Part shown: piece after piece, positions 1 through 10,050 of the stretch | Position numbering within the stretch: the first letter of the stretch is position 1 | Layout of the letters: every line of letters starts with the position of its first letter | DNA from: Agarilytica sp045430305 | Lineage (GTDB): Bacteria; Pseudomonadota; Gammaproteobacteria; Pseudomonadales; Cellvibrionaceae | DNA length: 64,000 bases | Reading direction: 5' to 3' | NCBI GenBank assembly: GCA_045430305.1 | Contig: JAILXW010000001.1 | Location: forward strand, 1,178,001-1,242,000 | Position numbers and translations under genes: made by a program | Notes under the pieces: generated by a model | Database searches by the model: none | Told to the model about the DNA's origin: nothing | Seen by the model: only the letters and a program-made list of their open reading frames with translations

Positions 1-2736
1 CCCGGGAATATTATTAGAAGATGGAGAAGGAATATAAGGTGGCTGCTTATCTTCCACATTATTAACCCCAAAATAGACACCAACCTCACGCTCTAGCGCA
101 AGCGTGTAATGAAAGCTCAGATCATGATACCAATACGCCGGTAAATCATTATTTTCTGGCCACGTAACCGTATCAAATTCATTATCAACCACTCCGCTAC
201 CCAAATAACGTGATGCCCATCTTGTCGTGAACGCCCCCAGCGTATAAGACACTTGGCTGTGCGCTTTATCTTTCTGGAAACCTGGTTCGCCAAGCTGGTC
301 TATCACCCCGCCATTTACCTCGCTTTTCCGTTCTGTCGTACGCGTATAGTGAAAATCGTACGCCAGTTCACCAGATAAAAATGCATTACTTCCGTTAAGC
401 GCCAAATCAAAACCTCGTGTTCTCATCACACCGAGATTTTGTAGAGATAGATCGAGTTGCGTGATAACGAAGCCGAAGTCACTGCCGGCTCTAGCAATAC
501 CCGAGCAAAAATCGCTGGAAGAAAACGCTGAAGAGGCGTAACACTGATTTAGCTTAAATTGTGGATCAATTAGCTCAATCGCATCTTCGATTTCTATATC
601 GAAAAAATCCAAACTCAAGGAAAGGTTTTCCAACGGCAGAACCGTGACACCCGCCGTAAAGGTATAGGCCGTTTCTTCCTGTAGTATTTCGTTGCCAGAA
701 AGCACCCCAAGAGCAAAACTACCAAAATCACCCGGATCAAAATCATCTGGCACACCTTGATCTGCACAATTATCTGCGGTGTTTCCGTCTTCTCCGCCAT
801 TTACACACGGGTCAATAAATTCAAAAAAAGTCTGTGCGCCGGGGTCAAAAAGCTCAACAATATTTGGGGCTCGCATCGCTTTACTGTAATTTACACGTAT
901 GCCAACTTGTGAATTAATTTGCCAATCTATGCCTGCTTGCCAGCTGTTGGTATGCCCGACCGTATCGTAGTCAGAATATCGTGTGGCAAGGTTGACGCCA
1001 AAGTAGTCGACCGCCGCAGTATCAGCCAAAAGTGGTACTGAAACTTCGGCAAATACTTCCGTTACACTGAATTCTCCATTAATTTCTGAAAACACATTCG
1101 ATGAACTATAACCAGAAAGAGCAAAATCATCTGCCTTCGATTTAAAAGACTCCTTGCGCCATTCGAAGCCGCCGGCAAATTGCACTTGACCAGCATCAGT
1201 AAGTGCCGCACCTAGCCCCTCTATTTCACTAACAAACACTTTTTGGGTTATTTCTGACGAGTCTTGTGCACCAATTCCGACATAGTCAACCGCTGCTTGG
1301 CTAATTGAGTTTTCTCCAAAAAGATTAATAGGTACACAACCATCTGCACGCGCTTGAGCATCTATACATCGAAATGCGCCGGCACTGTCTGGGTCGGCTT
1401 CGACGTCTAAAGCATTCTGAAATCGAAGCGTATTGTAATTCCCTTGGGTGCTCTGTTCGCGTTTACTTTTCCCTAGCTGAAAATAACTATCCCAACGAAA
1501 ACCGTCAAAACTTCCCGACAGGTCCACTACTATGCGAGAGGTATTCCTTTCTTGATTCGCAATCGTTGGCCCTATTTCTGAGAAGCGCCGAGTAAAATCA
1601 AAAAATCCAGGGAGTGAAAGTTCCGCATCATCGTAGAGCGAAAGAATGTCACTGGGTATGAAAGGGTTATTGTCAGGCAGATACATCGGAAACTCGCCAA
1701 CACCGATGACAAAACCCGCAACCACAGGCTCTATTTGCGATTGTGATTCTGTATGAATGAAGCTCGTATCAACCCCAAGACTTAGATCCTCATTAAAAGC
1801 CAGCGTATTGTTTAATGTAAGGCTGTAGCGTTCAATCGGCACTTGTAGTAAGCGGTAGTCTGCTCGATTAAAACCATCCTCTGCTGCATTAAAGTCTTTT
1901 AGCCAAGTACCGTCAGCCGCTTCTGTGAGCAAACCAAAATCTGTCCACAAAGCGCCTTGTGGGGCAAACACACTATAATCTTGAAAATCGCCAAGAAACT
2001 CATCGTTTTGTGAAAAATCTCGGTCAGCTGAGCGTACTTTTGCAACATCGCTATAACTTAGGTTGTAGACCGACTGAAATTTTTCTGAAAAAGCACTAAT
2101 ACCACCACTCAATGAGATACGGTTTTCTTCTCCGTCGCCCTCTGCACTAACACCCGTTTGTACATTTAACTGATAGGCATCAAAACTTTTTTTAGTGATT
2201 ATATTAACGACCCCTGCTACCGCTTCTGAACCGTAAATGGCAGAAACACCGCCAGTGACGATGTCCACTCGCTCAATTAACGCTGTTGGAATCGAATTTA
2301 AGTCCACCACATTCGGCCGTTCGCTATCACCGCCCACTACTCTTTTGCCATCGATCAAAACCAAAGTTCTGTTGGGGGAAAGGTTCCGCAAATCAATACT
2401 GGCGAGCCCAGGAGAAAAGAGACCAAAGTTCGTAGTGGCTTGTGAAGTAAGTGGCGCGCCAGAAACAGATAAGCGATTCAAACTATCAGCAAGTAAAATT
2501 TGACCAGAGCTTTCTAAGTCTGCCTTGCTAATAGAGAGCGCAGGTAAATGTGCTTGAGGTTTCTGCTGACGAATACGTGAGCCCGTCACATACACCTCTT
2601 CTGCTTCATTCTTATCTGGCTTTGAACTTTCTTGAGAGGTTGTGGCAAGCGCACTAGATTGCGGCTGATCAGCCACAACATTACATGTAAAAAGAAGTGA
2701 AAATTGAAATACTAAGAAACTAAATGCTAAGCGCAT
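1..2736 (-). CDS. TonB-dependent outer-membrane receptor (3' end cut by window edge)
   Basis: Outer-membrane beta-barrel receptor that would import a large nutrient using TonB/ExbBD energy; the substrate cannot be read from sequence. The frame is open from the ATG at 2736 to the left edge (912 codons visible). A signal peptide (MRLAFSFLVFQFSLLFTCNVVA) is followed by a plug domain with VYVTGSRI, then LVLIDGKRV and the plug-barrel hallmark GGVSAIYGSEAVAGVVNIIT. The last visible residues (YFGVNNVEDKQPPYIPS) are typical of the penultimate strands, so only a short C-terminal part is missing. A Shine-Dalgarno AGGAGAA lies just before the ATG. It follows glucokinase on the same strand with about 400 bp between, so sugar uptake is a reasonable guess from context only. 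Confidence 0.93.
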   Translation of the reverse strand, partial: MRLAFSFLVFQFSLLFTCNVVADQPQSSALATTSQESSKPDKNEAEEVYVTGSRIRQQKPQAHLPALSISKADLESSGQILLADSLNRLSVSGAPLTSQATTNFGLFSPGLASIDLRNLSPNRTLVLIDGKRVVGGDSERPNVVDLNSIPTALIERVDIVTGGVSAIYGSEAVAGVVNIITKKSFDAYQLNVQTGVSAEGDGEENRISLSGGISAFSEKFQSVYNLSYSDVAKVRSADRDFSQNDEFLGDFQDYSVFAPQGALWTDFGLLTEAADGTWLKDFNAAEDGFNRADYRLLQVPIERYSLTLNNTLAFNEDLSLGVDTSFIHTESQSQIEPVVAGFVIGVGEFPMYLPDNNPFIPSDILSLYDDAELSLPGFFDFTRRFSEIGPTIANQERNTSRIVVDLSGSFDGFRWDSYFQLGKSKREQSTQGNYNTLRFQNALDVEADPDSAGAFRCIDAQARADGCVPINLFGENSISQAAVDYVGIGAQDSSEITQKVFVSEIEGLGAALTDAGQVQFAGGFEWRKESFKSKADDFALSGYSSSNVFSEINGEFSVTEVFAEVSVPLLADTAAVDYFGVNLATRYSDYDTVGHTNSWQAGIDWQINSQVGIRVNYSKAMRAPNIVELFDPGAQTFFEFIDPCVNGGEDGNTADNCADQGVPDDFDPGDFGSFALGVLSGNEILQEETAYTFTAGVTVLPLENLSLSLDFFDIEIEDAIELIDPQFKLNQCYASSAFSSSDFCSGIARAGSDFGFVITQLDLSLQNLGVMRTRGFDLALNGSNAFLSGELAYDFHYTRTTERKSEVNGGVIDQLGEPGFQKDKAHSQVSYTLGAFTTRWASRYLGSGVVDNEFDTVTWPENNDLPAYWYHDLSFHYTLALEREVGVYFGVNNVEDKQPPYIPSPSSNNIPG

Positions 2737-3137
2737 GACGTTCTCCTTGTCGTCTGATAAGTCCCATTTGTTGGCAAAGCGAATCAAACGCTGTTACAAA
2801 CAAGTTTTCCTTCGGCAACATTGCATCGTTGCGAATGACGAACATGTTAACGTTTTTGACGACAAAAGTGGTGTTTTTTTGGAAACAAATTGAGATAAAA
2901 ATAGCCAAAGTAAAGTCTGCGTAGACAAACGCGCCATACACCCGCAGCACTTGCCCAAGACTAGAATCGGGGTCGTGAAGTTTACGTTAAACGGCATCTT
3001 TACAAGTTGAAACAAACGACGCGTTTTCGAATGGCGCCCGTTTGCTCACACAATAAAAACGCACACGATAAAAAATAGGGAAATCTAACGAGGGTAGCGC
3101 AGTGTAATTGTATACATAAGCAGGCTAAACATTACAC
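2737..3137. promoter_or_regulatory. intergenic region upstream of the TonB receptor
   Basis: No convincing gene. It must hold the receptor promoter unless that gene is read through from glucokinase. Two short inverted repeats resemble LacI-type half-sites: AAACG-ACG-CGTTT at 3014-3026 and GTTTA-CGT-TAAAC at 2980-2992. Neither is strong enough to assign a regulator. A loosely palindromic TGTAATTGTATACA lies near 3103, close to the glucokinase stop. Confidence 0.3.
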
Positions 3138-4106
3138 CTACGCAATACAGAAACCTGCACCGATCAAAGCGGCAGAAGCACTAGTAATCAAGTGCACCGG
3201 TATAGGCTCCACCACTTCCTTCATCGGCGCCTTTTCGAGAAAGCGCTCAACAAAATTACTACGGTGAAGATATTGTTGAAAACGAGGCAGTATTCCACCA
3301 GCCAAATACATGCCGCCAGAACAATTATTAATGAGTGCTATATCGCCCGCGACACTGCCCAAAACCTCGCAAAAGACTTCCATTACTTGTGCCGATAAGC
3401 TTTGGCTGTTTTCTAAACCCGTTTCGACAATATCGCCAGGTAAAAGCTTTTCTGCGGTTTGCCCGTTAATTTCTGCAAGGCTTTGATAAATACGCACCAA
3501 GCCCGAACCAGAAAGAAGGTGCTCAACCGTCACCCGCTCATACTGTTTACGCAGCACGCGTAAAATTTCTGTCTCTAGCGCAGTGACCGGTGCAAATGTA
3601 ATATGCCCGCCTTCACTCTCTAACACCTGCCACTCGGTGCGTGTACGAACCAAGGTCGCGGTACCAAAACCCGTACCAGGCCCAATCACTGTAAGCGGGC
3701 CCCAAGCTTTCGCCTCACCGGTTTTAATTTGAAATAAATCATCGCCGCGCAACTCTGGCAACGAATAAGCAAGCCCAGAAAAATCATTAAGTATTTCTAC
3801 TTGAGGCAGACGAAATTTTTTCTTTAAGGCCTTGGCAGAAAACTCCCAGCCAAGGTTAGTCATAACCCCTTCACCTTCGTTTACAGGCCCGGCAATGGAA
3901 ATACAAAGGCCATTTACTTTCACATCGCTATGAGTATTAAAAAATGCTTCGGCAACCGCTTCGACAGAATCAAATTTGTCGCAGGTTTGCGACCACACCT
4001 TGCTCAGGGAATACGTTTCGCGAGACTTCGGGTTAATATCAAAAATTGCAAAGCGAGCGTTGGTGCCACCAATATCTGCAACTGCATAGGTGCTGGTTTT
4101 AGCCAA
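3138..4106 (-). CDS. glk: glucokinase
   Basis: Phosphorylates glucose with ATP to glucose-6-phosphate in the cytoplasm, feeding the neighbouring Entner-Doudoroff genes. The 322-residue length is normal for the E. coli-type Glk family. Visible motifs: the N-terminal phosphate loop DIGGTNARFAIF (residues 11-22), LNDFSGLAYSL with the likely catalytic Asp near 108, GPGTGFGTA near 142-150, ESEGGH near 164-168, and a C-terminal SGGMYLAGGI adenosine-side motif. It is transcribed away from edd across a 322-bp shared intergenic region, so the two units may share control. No frameshift or missing key residue is seen. Confidence 0.96.
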   Translation of the reverse strand: MAKTSTYAVADIGGTNARFAIFDINPKSRETYSLSKVWSQTCDKFDSVEAVAEAFFNTHSDVKVNGLCISIAGPVNEGEGVMTNLGWEFSAKALKKKFRLPQVEILNDFSGLAYSLPELRGDDLFQIKTGEAKAWGPLTVIGPGTGFGTATLVRTRTEWQVLESEGGHITFAPVTALETEILRVLRKQYERVTVEHLLSGSGLVRIYQSLAEINGQTAEKLLPGDIVETGLENSQSLSAQVMEVFCEVLGSVAGDIALINNCSGGMYLAGGILPRFQQYLHRSNFVERFLEKAPMKEVVEPIPVHLITSASAALIGAGFCIA

Positions 4107-4428
4107 AGGAGATCCCCGACGTTATGACGATATGAAATTGAATTGTCGTTTTTCAACGAGTTGGCGTAAGTTCTGCTAACTAAAGATTAATTCAAAACTT
4201 ACAAGTTGGCATACGCTGCAAGCACGGGCAAAAGCATGCACTTAAACTTCGTTGCTGCCCGCAGCTAGGCTACAAACGCACTTTACACGAAAATATATGA
4301 AAAATGGGTGAAATAGGTGCTCCAAAAGTACAAATACCATACAAAAACTAGAACACGCCCGAAACTGCCGCGTATAGTATAAGTAAGAACTCTATAGATA
4401 TAACATCAGACAATTACTAGAGGGCCCC
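4107..4428. promoter_or_regulatory. divergent glk/edd intergenic region
   Basis: About 320 bp with no gene, holding the promoters of glucokinase (left) and the edd operon (right). A TATAGT hexamer near 4373 could be the -10 of edd, but no good -35 is seen at the right distance. A HexR-like palindrome, expected in many gammaproteobacterial edd promoters, was looked for and not found convincingly. Confidence 0.4.
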
Positions 4429-6261
4429 ATGCTTCATTCAAGCCTAGAATCTGTCACAGATCGTATTAGAGAAAGAAGCCAAGAAAGCCGAAAACAATAC
4501 CTCGACAAAATTTCTGCGGCTAACCAACACGATGTAAGCCGCAAACGCCTTTCCTGTGGAAATATCGCCCACGCTATGGCTACCTGCGATAAAAATGGCA
4601 AATCATTACTCGCCTCTGATCGCGCCGCCAACCTCGCCATAGTATCTGCGTACAACGAAATGCTTTCGGCACACCAACCCTACGTAAACTTCCCAGACAT
4701 TATCAAGAAAGCCGCATTAGAGGCCGGAGCCATCGCCCAGTTTGCCGGTGGCGTGCCAGCCATGTGCGATGGCGTAACTCAAGGCCGCGACGGCATGGAG
4801 CTTTCGCTGTTTAGTCGTGACCTCATTGCTATGGCGAGCAGCGTGGCGCTGTCTCACGATATGTTTGATGGCGTCTTATGCCTCGGCGTGTGCGACAAAA
4901 TAGTGCCAGGCCTCCTTATTGGTGCGCTCGCCTTCGGCCATTTACCCTGCGTGTTTGTTCCTGCTGGGCCAATGCCCACTGGCTTACCCAACAAAGAAAA
5001 AGTACGTATACGACAACTCTATGCCGAAGGTAAAGTGGGTCGTGAAGCGTTATTGAAAGCTGAGAGCGAGTCATACCACAGTGCTGGCACCTGTACTTTT
5101 TACGGCACCGCCAATAGCAATCAAATGTTAATGGAAATAATGGGGCTACACCTACCCGGCAGCTCTTTTATAAACCCCAACACCGACATGCGCGATGCGC
5201 TCACCAGCGCAGCGGTAAAACAATTAACGGGCATTACCAAGCAAAGCGGGAATTTCACGCCACTGGCAGAGATTATCGACGAACACGCCATCATCAACGG
5301 CATTATCGGCTTGCTAGCCACCGGCGGTTCAACCAATCATGCCATTCACCTAATAGCGATCGCACGCGCAGCGGGTATTATCGTTAATTGGCAAGACATG
5401 GCCGATTTATCTTCGGTTGTTCCATTGCTCTGCCGCATTTACCCCAACGGCCAGGCCGACGTAAATCATTTTCAAGCGGCAGGTGGTATACAATTTTTAA
5501 TTTACGAACTCTTGAATGCTGGCCTATTGCACGACAAGGTCAACACTATAATGTCACAAAAAGGAATATCGCGAGGCGGAATGTCGGCCTACTGCCAGGA
5601 GCCTTTTCTCTCAGGTATAAAACCCAAACAAATTGAATGGAAAGATGGCCCAACAACAAGCGGCGATGAACAAATACTTGCACCTGCAAAAGCGCCCTTC
5701 AGCCCAGAAGGCGGTTTAAAACTGTTAACCGGCAATTTAGGCCGCTCAGTCATTAAAGTCTCTGCCGTCGCAAGTAAACACCAAAAGGTCTGCGCTCCCG
5801 CCGTCGTATTTAGCCATCAAGATGAATTAAAAGAGAAGTTTGAGCGCGGCGAACTAGAAAAAGATTTCATCGCAGTGGTTCGCTACCAAGGCCCAAAAGC
5901 CAACGGTATGCCAGAATTACACAAACTCACACCCTACTTGGGCATATTGCAAGATCGCGGCTTTAAAGTCGCCTTAGTTACCGACGGCAGAATGTCTGGT
6001 GCTTCGGGTAAAGTACCCGCAGCCATTCATTTATCACCAGAAGCGTTAGATGGCGGGCCTATATCGAAAATCCAAGAAGGTGATGCAATAGAGCTTGATG
6101 CGATTAAAGGGCAGTTAAACTGCATGGTGGTTGACTTTGATGCTCGGGCTCCAGAATCTTTCGAACTAAGTAAAACCCAAGGTATGGGCCGCGAGTTATT
6201 TCAAGTTTTCCGCAACCAAGTAGGTTCTGCAGAAGACGGTGCCAGTATTTTTAAATATTAA
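4429..6261 (+). CDS. edd: 6-phosphogluconate dehydratase
   Basis: First committed enzyme of the Entner-Doudoroff pathway: dehydrates 6-phosphogluconate to 2-keto-3-deoxy-6-phosphogluconate. Member of the IlvD/Edd iron-sulfur dehydratase family; 610 residues is close to the usual length. Family blocks seen are GGVPAMCDGVTQGRDGMELS, DGVLCLGVCDKIVPG and HSAGTCTFYGTANSNQM (cysteines expected to bind the cluster), GGSTNHAIHL, and the C-terminal VTDGRMSGASGKVPAAIH. It is the first gene of the edd-zwf-pgl-eda cluster, with an 11-bp gap to zwf. The start is the ATG at 4429 behind an AGAGGG-like ribosome site. Confidence 0.97.
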   Translation: MLHSSLESVTDRIRERSQESRKQYLDKISAANQHDVSRKRLSCGNIAHAMATCDKNGKSLLASDRAANLAIVSAYNEMLSAHQPYVNFPDIIKKAALEAGAIAQFAGGVPAMCDGVTQGRDGMELSLFSRDLIAMASSVALSHDMFDGVLCLGVCDKIVPGLLIGALAFGHLPCVFVPAGPMPTGLPNKEKVRIRQLYAEGKVGREALLKAESESYHSAGTCTFYGTANSNQMLMEIMGLHLPGSSFINPNTDMRDALTSAAVKQLTGITKQSGNFTPLAEIIDEHAIINGIIGLLATGGSTNHAIHLIAIARAAGIIVNWQDMADLSSVVPLLCRIYPNGQADVNHFQAAGGIQFLIYELLNAGLLHDKVNTIMSQKGISRGGMSAYCQEPFLSGIKPKQIEWKDGPTTSGDEQILAPAKAPFSPEGGLKLLTGNLGRSVIKVSAVASKHQKVCAPAVVFSHQDELKEKFERGELEKDFIAVVRYQGPKANGMPELHKLTPYLGILQDRGFKVALVTDGRMSGASGKVPAAIHLSPEALDGGPISKIQEGDAIELDAIKGQLNCMVVDFDARAPESFELSKTQGMGRELFQVFRNQVGSAEDGASIFKY

Positions 6262-6272
6262 AGATAAGTAAT

Positions 6273-7760
6273 ATGAATGAAGCTTTCGACTTAGTTATTT
6301 TTGGCGGCGCAGGTGATTTGGCACTGCGTAAACTCATACCCGCAATGTATAAAGCCTTTACATCAGGCGAGCTTGCGCAGGGCACCCGAATATTTGCCAC
6401 GGTAAGAAATGAACAAGCGACAGCTAATTATGCCCAAACAGCTCAAGCCAGCTTAAAGCAATTCTTAGTGGCAGAAGAATTCAATGACAGCAAATGGAAG
6501 CAGTTTGAAAAACTCCTTATTCCTGTAACACTAGACATTTCTAAGCGAGACAAATACTGGAAGGCCTTAAAAAGCCTTATGGATACGCAGCAAGATACTA
6601 CGCGAATATTTTATCTCGCCATTCCTCCGGCAGTTTTTGGTACGTGCTGTAAACATTTAAGCGAAGAACACTTAATAACGAGCACAAGCCGATTAGTGGT
6701 TGAAAAGCCTTTGGGCTACGACGCCCAATCGGCCGAAGCGATTAACACTGAAATAGCTAGCTATTTTGAAGAAAAAGCCATTTACCGCATTGATCACTAT
6801 CTTGGTAAAGAAACCGTACAAAACCTGCTTGCACTGCGATTTACCAATGTCATATTCGAACAACTGTGGGATGCAAAATCCATTGACCATGTTCAGATTA
6901 GCATCTCTGAAACTGTCGGTTTAGAAGGTCGTGCGGGCTTCTACAATGAAGCTGGTGCACTGCGTGACATGGTGCAAAATCATCTTTTGCAGTTACTGTG
7001 TTTAGTCGCGATGGAACCACCACACACGATGAACTCGGAAAACATTCAAATAGAAAAGATAAAAGTGCTGGATGCATTACGCCCTATAACAGGCAGCGAT
7101 GTAGAAAAAAACACTGTGCGCGGGCAATACGTCGCCGGCAGTTATGATGATGAATTAGTGCCAGGCTATTTAGAAGAGCTCGGCTCGGCCAATAGTAATA
7201 CCGAAACCTTTGTTGCACTGCGTGTGTTTATAGACAATTGGCGCTGGGCACGTGTGCCCTTTTACTTGCGTACCGGCAAACGGATGAAAGAGCGCTGCGC
7301 GGAAATCATGATTCAATTTAAAGAAGTACCTCACCGTGTTTACGATGCAAGTGCAGGCAGAATGACCTCCAACCGACTGGTCATTCGTTTACAGCCAGAA
7401 GAATTTATTCAATTGGGCTTAATGTCTAAAAATTTACACACCCTAGACATGGAATTGCAACCTGCGGCCCTTAACCTAAATTTTTCTGACACCTATACAA
7501 AAATACGTAGCAGTGCCTATAAACGCTTAATTCTGGATGCCGCTTCAGACAATTCAAGCCTATTTATTAGTAGAAAAGAAGTGTCGGCGGCTTGGAACTG
7601 GATCGACCCCATCATTGACGCTTGGCAAAAGTCAGAACAATCACCAGAGCTATACCGGGCCGGTACCTGGGGGCCAGAAGATGCAAACGCCTTATTAGCC
7701 CAAAATTGCCACGCCTGGTATAACGCTGGCGATATAAAGGAAGCCTGCTTGAATGATTGA
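6273..7760 (+). CDS. zwf: glucose-6-phosphate 1-dehydrogenase
   Basis: Oxidises glucose-6-phosphate to 6-phosphogluconolactone with reduction of NAD(P)+. The 495-residue length is typical. The Rossmann loop reads FGGAGDLALRKL near residues 10-21, a small variant of the common GASGDLA. The active-site block RIDHYLGKETVQNLLALRF is intact with its histidine, followed by EGRAGFYNEAGALRDM and FYLRTGKRM. It sits between edd and pgl, and its last codons overlap the pgl start by 8 bp, which implies translational coupling. Nothing suggests loss of function. Confidence 0.97.
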   Translation: MNEAFDLVIFGGAGDLALRKLIPAMYKAFTSGELAQGTRIFATVRNEQATANYAQTAQASLKQFLVAEEFNDSKWKQFEKLLIPVTLDISKRDKYWKALKSLMDTQQDTTRIFYLAIPPAVFGTCCKHLSEEHLITSTSRLVVEKPLGYDAQSAEAINTEIASYFEEKAIYRIDHYLGKETVQNLLALRFTNVIFEQLWDAKSIDHVQISISETVGLEGRAGFYNEAGALRDMVQNHLLQLLCLVAMEPPHTMNSENIQIEKIKVLDALRPITGSDVEKNTVRGQYVAGSYDDELVPGYLEELGSANSNTETFVALRVFIDNWRWARVPFYLRTGKRMKERCAEIMIQFKEVPHRVYDASAGRMTSNRLVIRLQPEEFIQLGLMSKNLHTLDMELQPAALNLNFSDTYTKIRSSAYKRLILDAASDNSSLFISRKEVSAAWNWIDPIIDAWQKSEQSPELYRAGTWGPEDANALLAQNCHAWYNAGDIKEACLND

Positions 7761-8463
7761 AGAAATTTTCTTTGCGCAGAAGGAAGACCTATTTTGCACG
7801 TTAAACAAGCACTGCATGCGCATTCTTCATCACGATGTGGAATTGCGAGGACGAGCCAGTTTATTGGTTTCTGGGGGCAGTACACCCGCGCCGTTATACC
7901 AGCAACTATCTCAACAAGCATTGGATTGGAAACATATTGATATCGCCCTAGTCGATGAACGCTGGGTAGCCCCAGGCGATAAGGGAAGCAATCAAACTTT
8001 TATAGAAAATACGCTTTTAAAAAACGAAGCCGTTAGCGCAAAGTTTATTCCTATGAAAAATTCGGCCCCAACGGCTAAAGCGGGCGAGGCAAAATGCAAC
8101 AAAGCGTATCAAATGATTCACTTTCCTTTTGATTTGTGCATATTAGGCATGGGGCCAGATGGCCATACAGCCTCTTTATTCCCCCATGCAGAAAACCTCC
8201 ATTACGCACTCGACGACAACACGCAGAGTATTTGCACACACATTCACGCCAAACAAAGTGAAGTAACCGGTGAACTTACGGAACGTATGAGCCTAAGTTT
8301 GAATGCGATCAAATCCTGCAATAATATTATTCTTCTAATGACAGGCGAAGAAAAGTTATCAGTGTACAAGCAAGCGCTCTCAAACTCCGACTTTAATACA
8401 ATGCCTATCAGCGCCTTGTTACAAGATACCAATTCACACATAGCCGTATATTGGGCACCTTAG
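7753..8463 (+). CDS. pgl: 6-phosphogluconolactonase
   Basis: Hydrolyses 6-phosphogluconolactone to 6-phosphogluconate, the step between Zwf and Edd. The 236-residue protein has the DevB-type Pgl signatures: LLVSGGSTPAPLYQQL, ALVDERWVAPGDKGSN and LGMGPDGHTASLFP. The ATG at 7753 lies inside the end of zwf (8-bp overlap), the normal coupled arrangement. The eda gene begins 12 bp downstream, so all four genes are probably one transcript. Confidence 0.95.
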   Translation: MIEEIFFAQKEDLFCTLNKHCMRILHHDVELRGRASLLVSGGSTPAPLYQQLSQQALDWKHIDIALVDERWVAPGDKGSNQTFIENTLLKNEAVSAKFIPMKNSAPTAKAGEAKCNKAYQMIHFPFDLCILGMGPDGHTASLFPHAENLHYALDDNTQSICTHIHAKQSEVTGELTERMSLSLNAIKSCNNIILLMTGEEKLSVYKQALSNSDFNTMPISALLQDTNSHIAVYWAP

Positions 8464-8475
8464 TTTAAAGAAATA

Positions 8476-9117
8476 ATGAGCACACCTATGCCAAAAACGA
8501 TTGAAGAAATCATGACACATTGTCCGATTATTCCGGTGATTGTCATCAACAAAATGGAAGACGCCATTCCTCTCGCCAAAGCATTGGTTAATGGCGGGCT
8601 CAAAGTATTAGAAATTACATTACGAAGTGAACACGGCTTAAATGCTATTACTGCGATAAAAAAAGAAGTCCCGGAAGCCATCGTTGGTGCCGGCACAATA
8701 TTAAATTCAGACGATTTTAATAAGTCTGTAGATGCGGGTTCAGAATTTATCGTCAGCCCCGGTACAAGCGATGCATTACTTGCTACTGCACGCCAAAGTG
8801 ATATTCCTCTTCTGCCTGGCATTTCTACCCCGAGCGAAGCCATTACCGCGCTCGACTCAGGCATTCAGCACATGAAGTTTTTCCCAGCTGAAGCCGCAGG
8901 TGGAATCGCAATGCTAAAAGCCATTGCAGGCCCCCTGCCGCACATCAAATTCTGCCCAACAGGCGGTGTTAATATAAGTAACGTAAAAGACTACTTAGCG
9001 CTAGATAATGTTTTATGTGTTGGTGGAACATGGATGCTCGACAAGTCAGCCATTCAATCTGGAAATTGGACCCAAATACAAGAAAGTGCACGAGCAGCAG
9101 CTTGGGCGGCGGGTTAA
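8476..9117 (+). CDS. eda: KDPG aldolase (2-dehydro-3-deoxyphosphogluconate aldolase)
   Basis: Cleaves 2-keto-3-deoxy-6-phosphogluconate to pyruvate and glyceraldehyde-3-phosphate, closing the pathway encoded by this operon. The 213 residues match the class I Eda family. GLKVLEITLRSEHGL carries the expected Glu (46) and Arg (50), GAGTILN follows, and HMKFFPAEAAGG contains the Schiff-base lysine (134); FCPTGGVN is the phosphate-binding block. An in-frame ATG four codons further in (8488) is an alternative start. Last gene of the cluster; no clear terminator follows before the convergent gene at 9149. Confidence 0.96.
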   Translation: MSTPMPKTIEEIMTHCPIIPVIVINKMEDAIPLAKALVNGGLKVLEITLRSEHGLNAITAIKKEVPEAIVGAGTILNSDDFNKSVDAGSEFIVSPGTSDALLATARQSDIPLLPGISTPSEAITALDSGIQHMKFFPAEAAGGIAMLKAIAGPLPHIKFCPTGGVNISNVKDYLALDNVLCVGGTWMLDKSAIQSGNWTQIQESARAAAWAAG

Positions 9118-9148
9118 GCAATTGGAAATGACTCTTACAACTACGCGC

Positions 9149-9763
9149 CTATAGTTTAGAATCAATTTTGTTGGGGTGTGCAACATCTTCCCAATAGGTA
9201 ATTCGTCGCCCTTTATTTACATGAGGGAGGGCAATCTCCTCGCTGTTTTTTCCATCTGAAGCATTCCCGCCTAAACAAAAATTTCGTAACGACGCCGCTG
9301 CACCCTTCTCAGAAATATCGACATACAATATTTGATTTGGCTTTGAGTCAAACGTACTGCGAACGGATGCTTTATGTTTGACATAACAATCTCGCAAGTA
9401 ACTATCACTGAATTCCGTGAGACTATAAAAACCGGGAAATGCCGTTATAAAGCAGCGACGAATTTCAGGTTCAAAAACACCTTGATCACGCACCCACTGT
9501 TTCCGCATACTTCCTAACAAACGGCGAATGGAAGGTAACCACTCCCGAATAGGTCGCTCCAGATAAACAAATTTCGCTTCTGGCCAGCGTTCAAGTAATA
9601 CAGGAAAATCAACAAACACTGGCGTGTCTGCAATCACATCTGCTTGCTCAAACACCATATCACTAAACGCAGTATGCGCAACGGTAAAGCCCTGGTCTAA
9701 CAGATACATACACGTGCTTGTGGTACCGGTTCTGGGGAGGCTTATGATAAACACTTTGGTCAT
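9149..9763 (-). CDS. sulfotransferase-like P-loop protein
   Basis: Probable small cytosolic sulfotransferase-fold protein of 204 residues. It starts directly with the 5'-phosphosulfate-type loop FIISLPRTGTTS (residues 5-16), then TPVFVDFPVLLERWPEAKFVYLERPIREW, which matches the family pattern of a hydrophobic strand followed by an R-P/D helix. The acceptor substrate is unknown. It is convergent with eda and stands alone. A PAPS-independent P-loop nucleotide kinase is a less likely alternative. Confidence 0.72.
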   Translation of the reverse strand: MTKVFIISLPRTGTTSTCMYLLDQGFTVAHTAFSDMVFEQADVIADTPVFVDFPVLLERWPEAKFVYLERPIREWLPSIRRLLGSMRKQWVRDQGVFEPEIRRCFITAFPGFYSLTEFSDSYLRDCYVKHKASVRSTFDSKPNQILYVDISEKGAAASLRNFCLGGNASDGKNSEEIALPHVNKGRRITYWEDVAHPNKIDSKL

Positions 9764-10050
9764 TGTGAACGCAAATCTAACTGGAATGAATAGAAAAAAA
9801 CAGCTTAGTAGGCCTTATTGATGGCTGTAAACTTATCCAACAAAGATTTCAATAACGAAGGACCACCGATACTATTACAAAATGATGAATAACGATAAAA
9901 TTAAATTTATATGTAATTACAAACCACCAAGAAAGCGTGATAAGTAGTCAAGAGAGGGAGAATAATATTAGCCACATTGCAACCTTGAATTAGTGCCTTC
10001 ATTTTTATATAAAAATAATGAAACAACAGTATTTTCTGACCAACCAATGA
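9764..10050. other. intergenic, no gene seen
   Basis: AT-rich spacer of 287 bp between two leftward genes. It should hold the sulfotransferase-like promoter. No RNA gene, terminator or repeat was recognised. Confidence 0.5.

Noticed and set aside
3100..3120. TGTAATTGTATACA as a HexR site
   Set aside because: Two bases shorter than the HexR palindrome and badly placed after the glucokinase stop.
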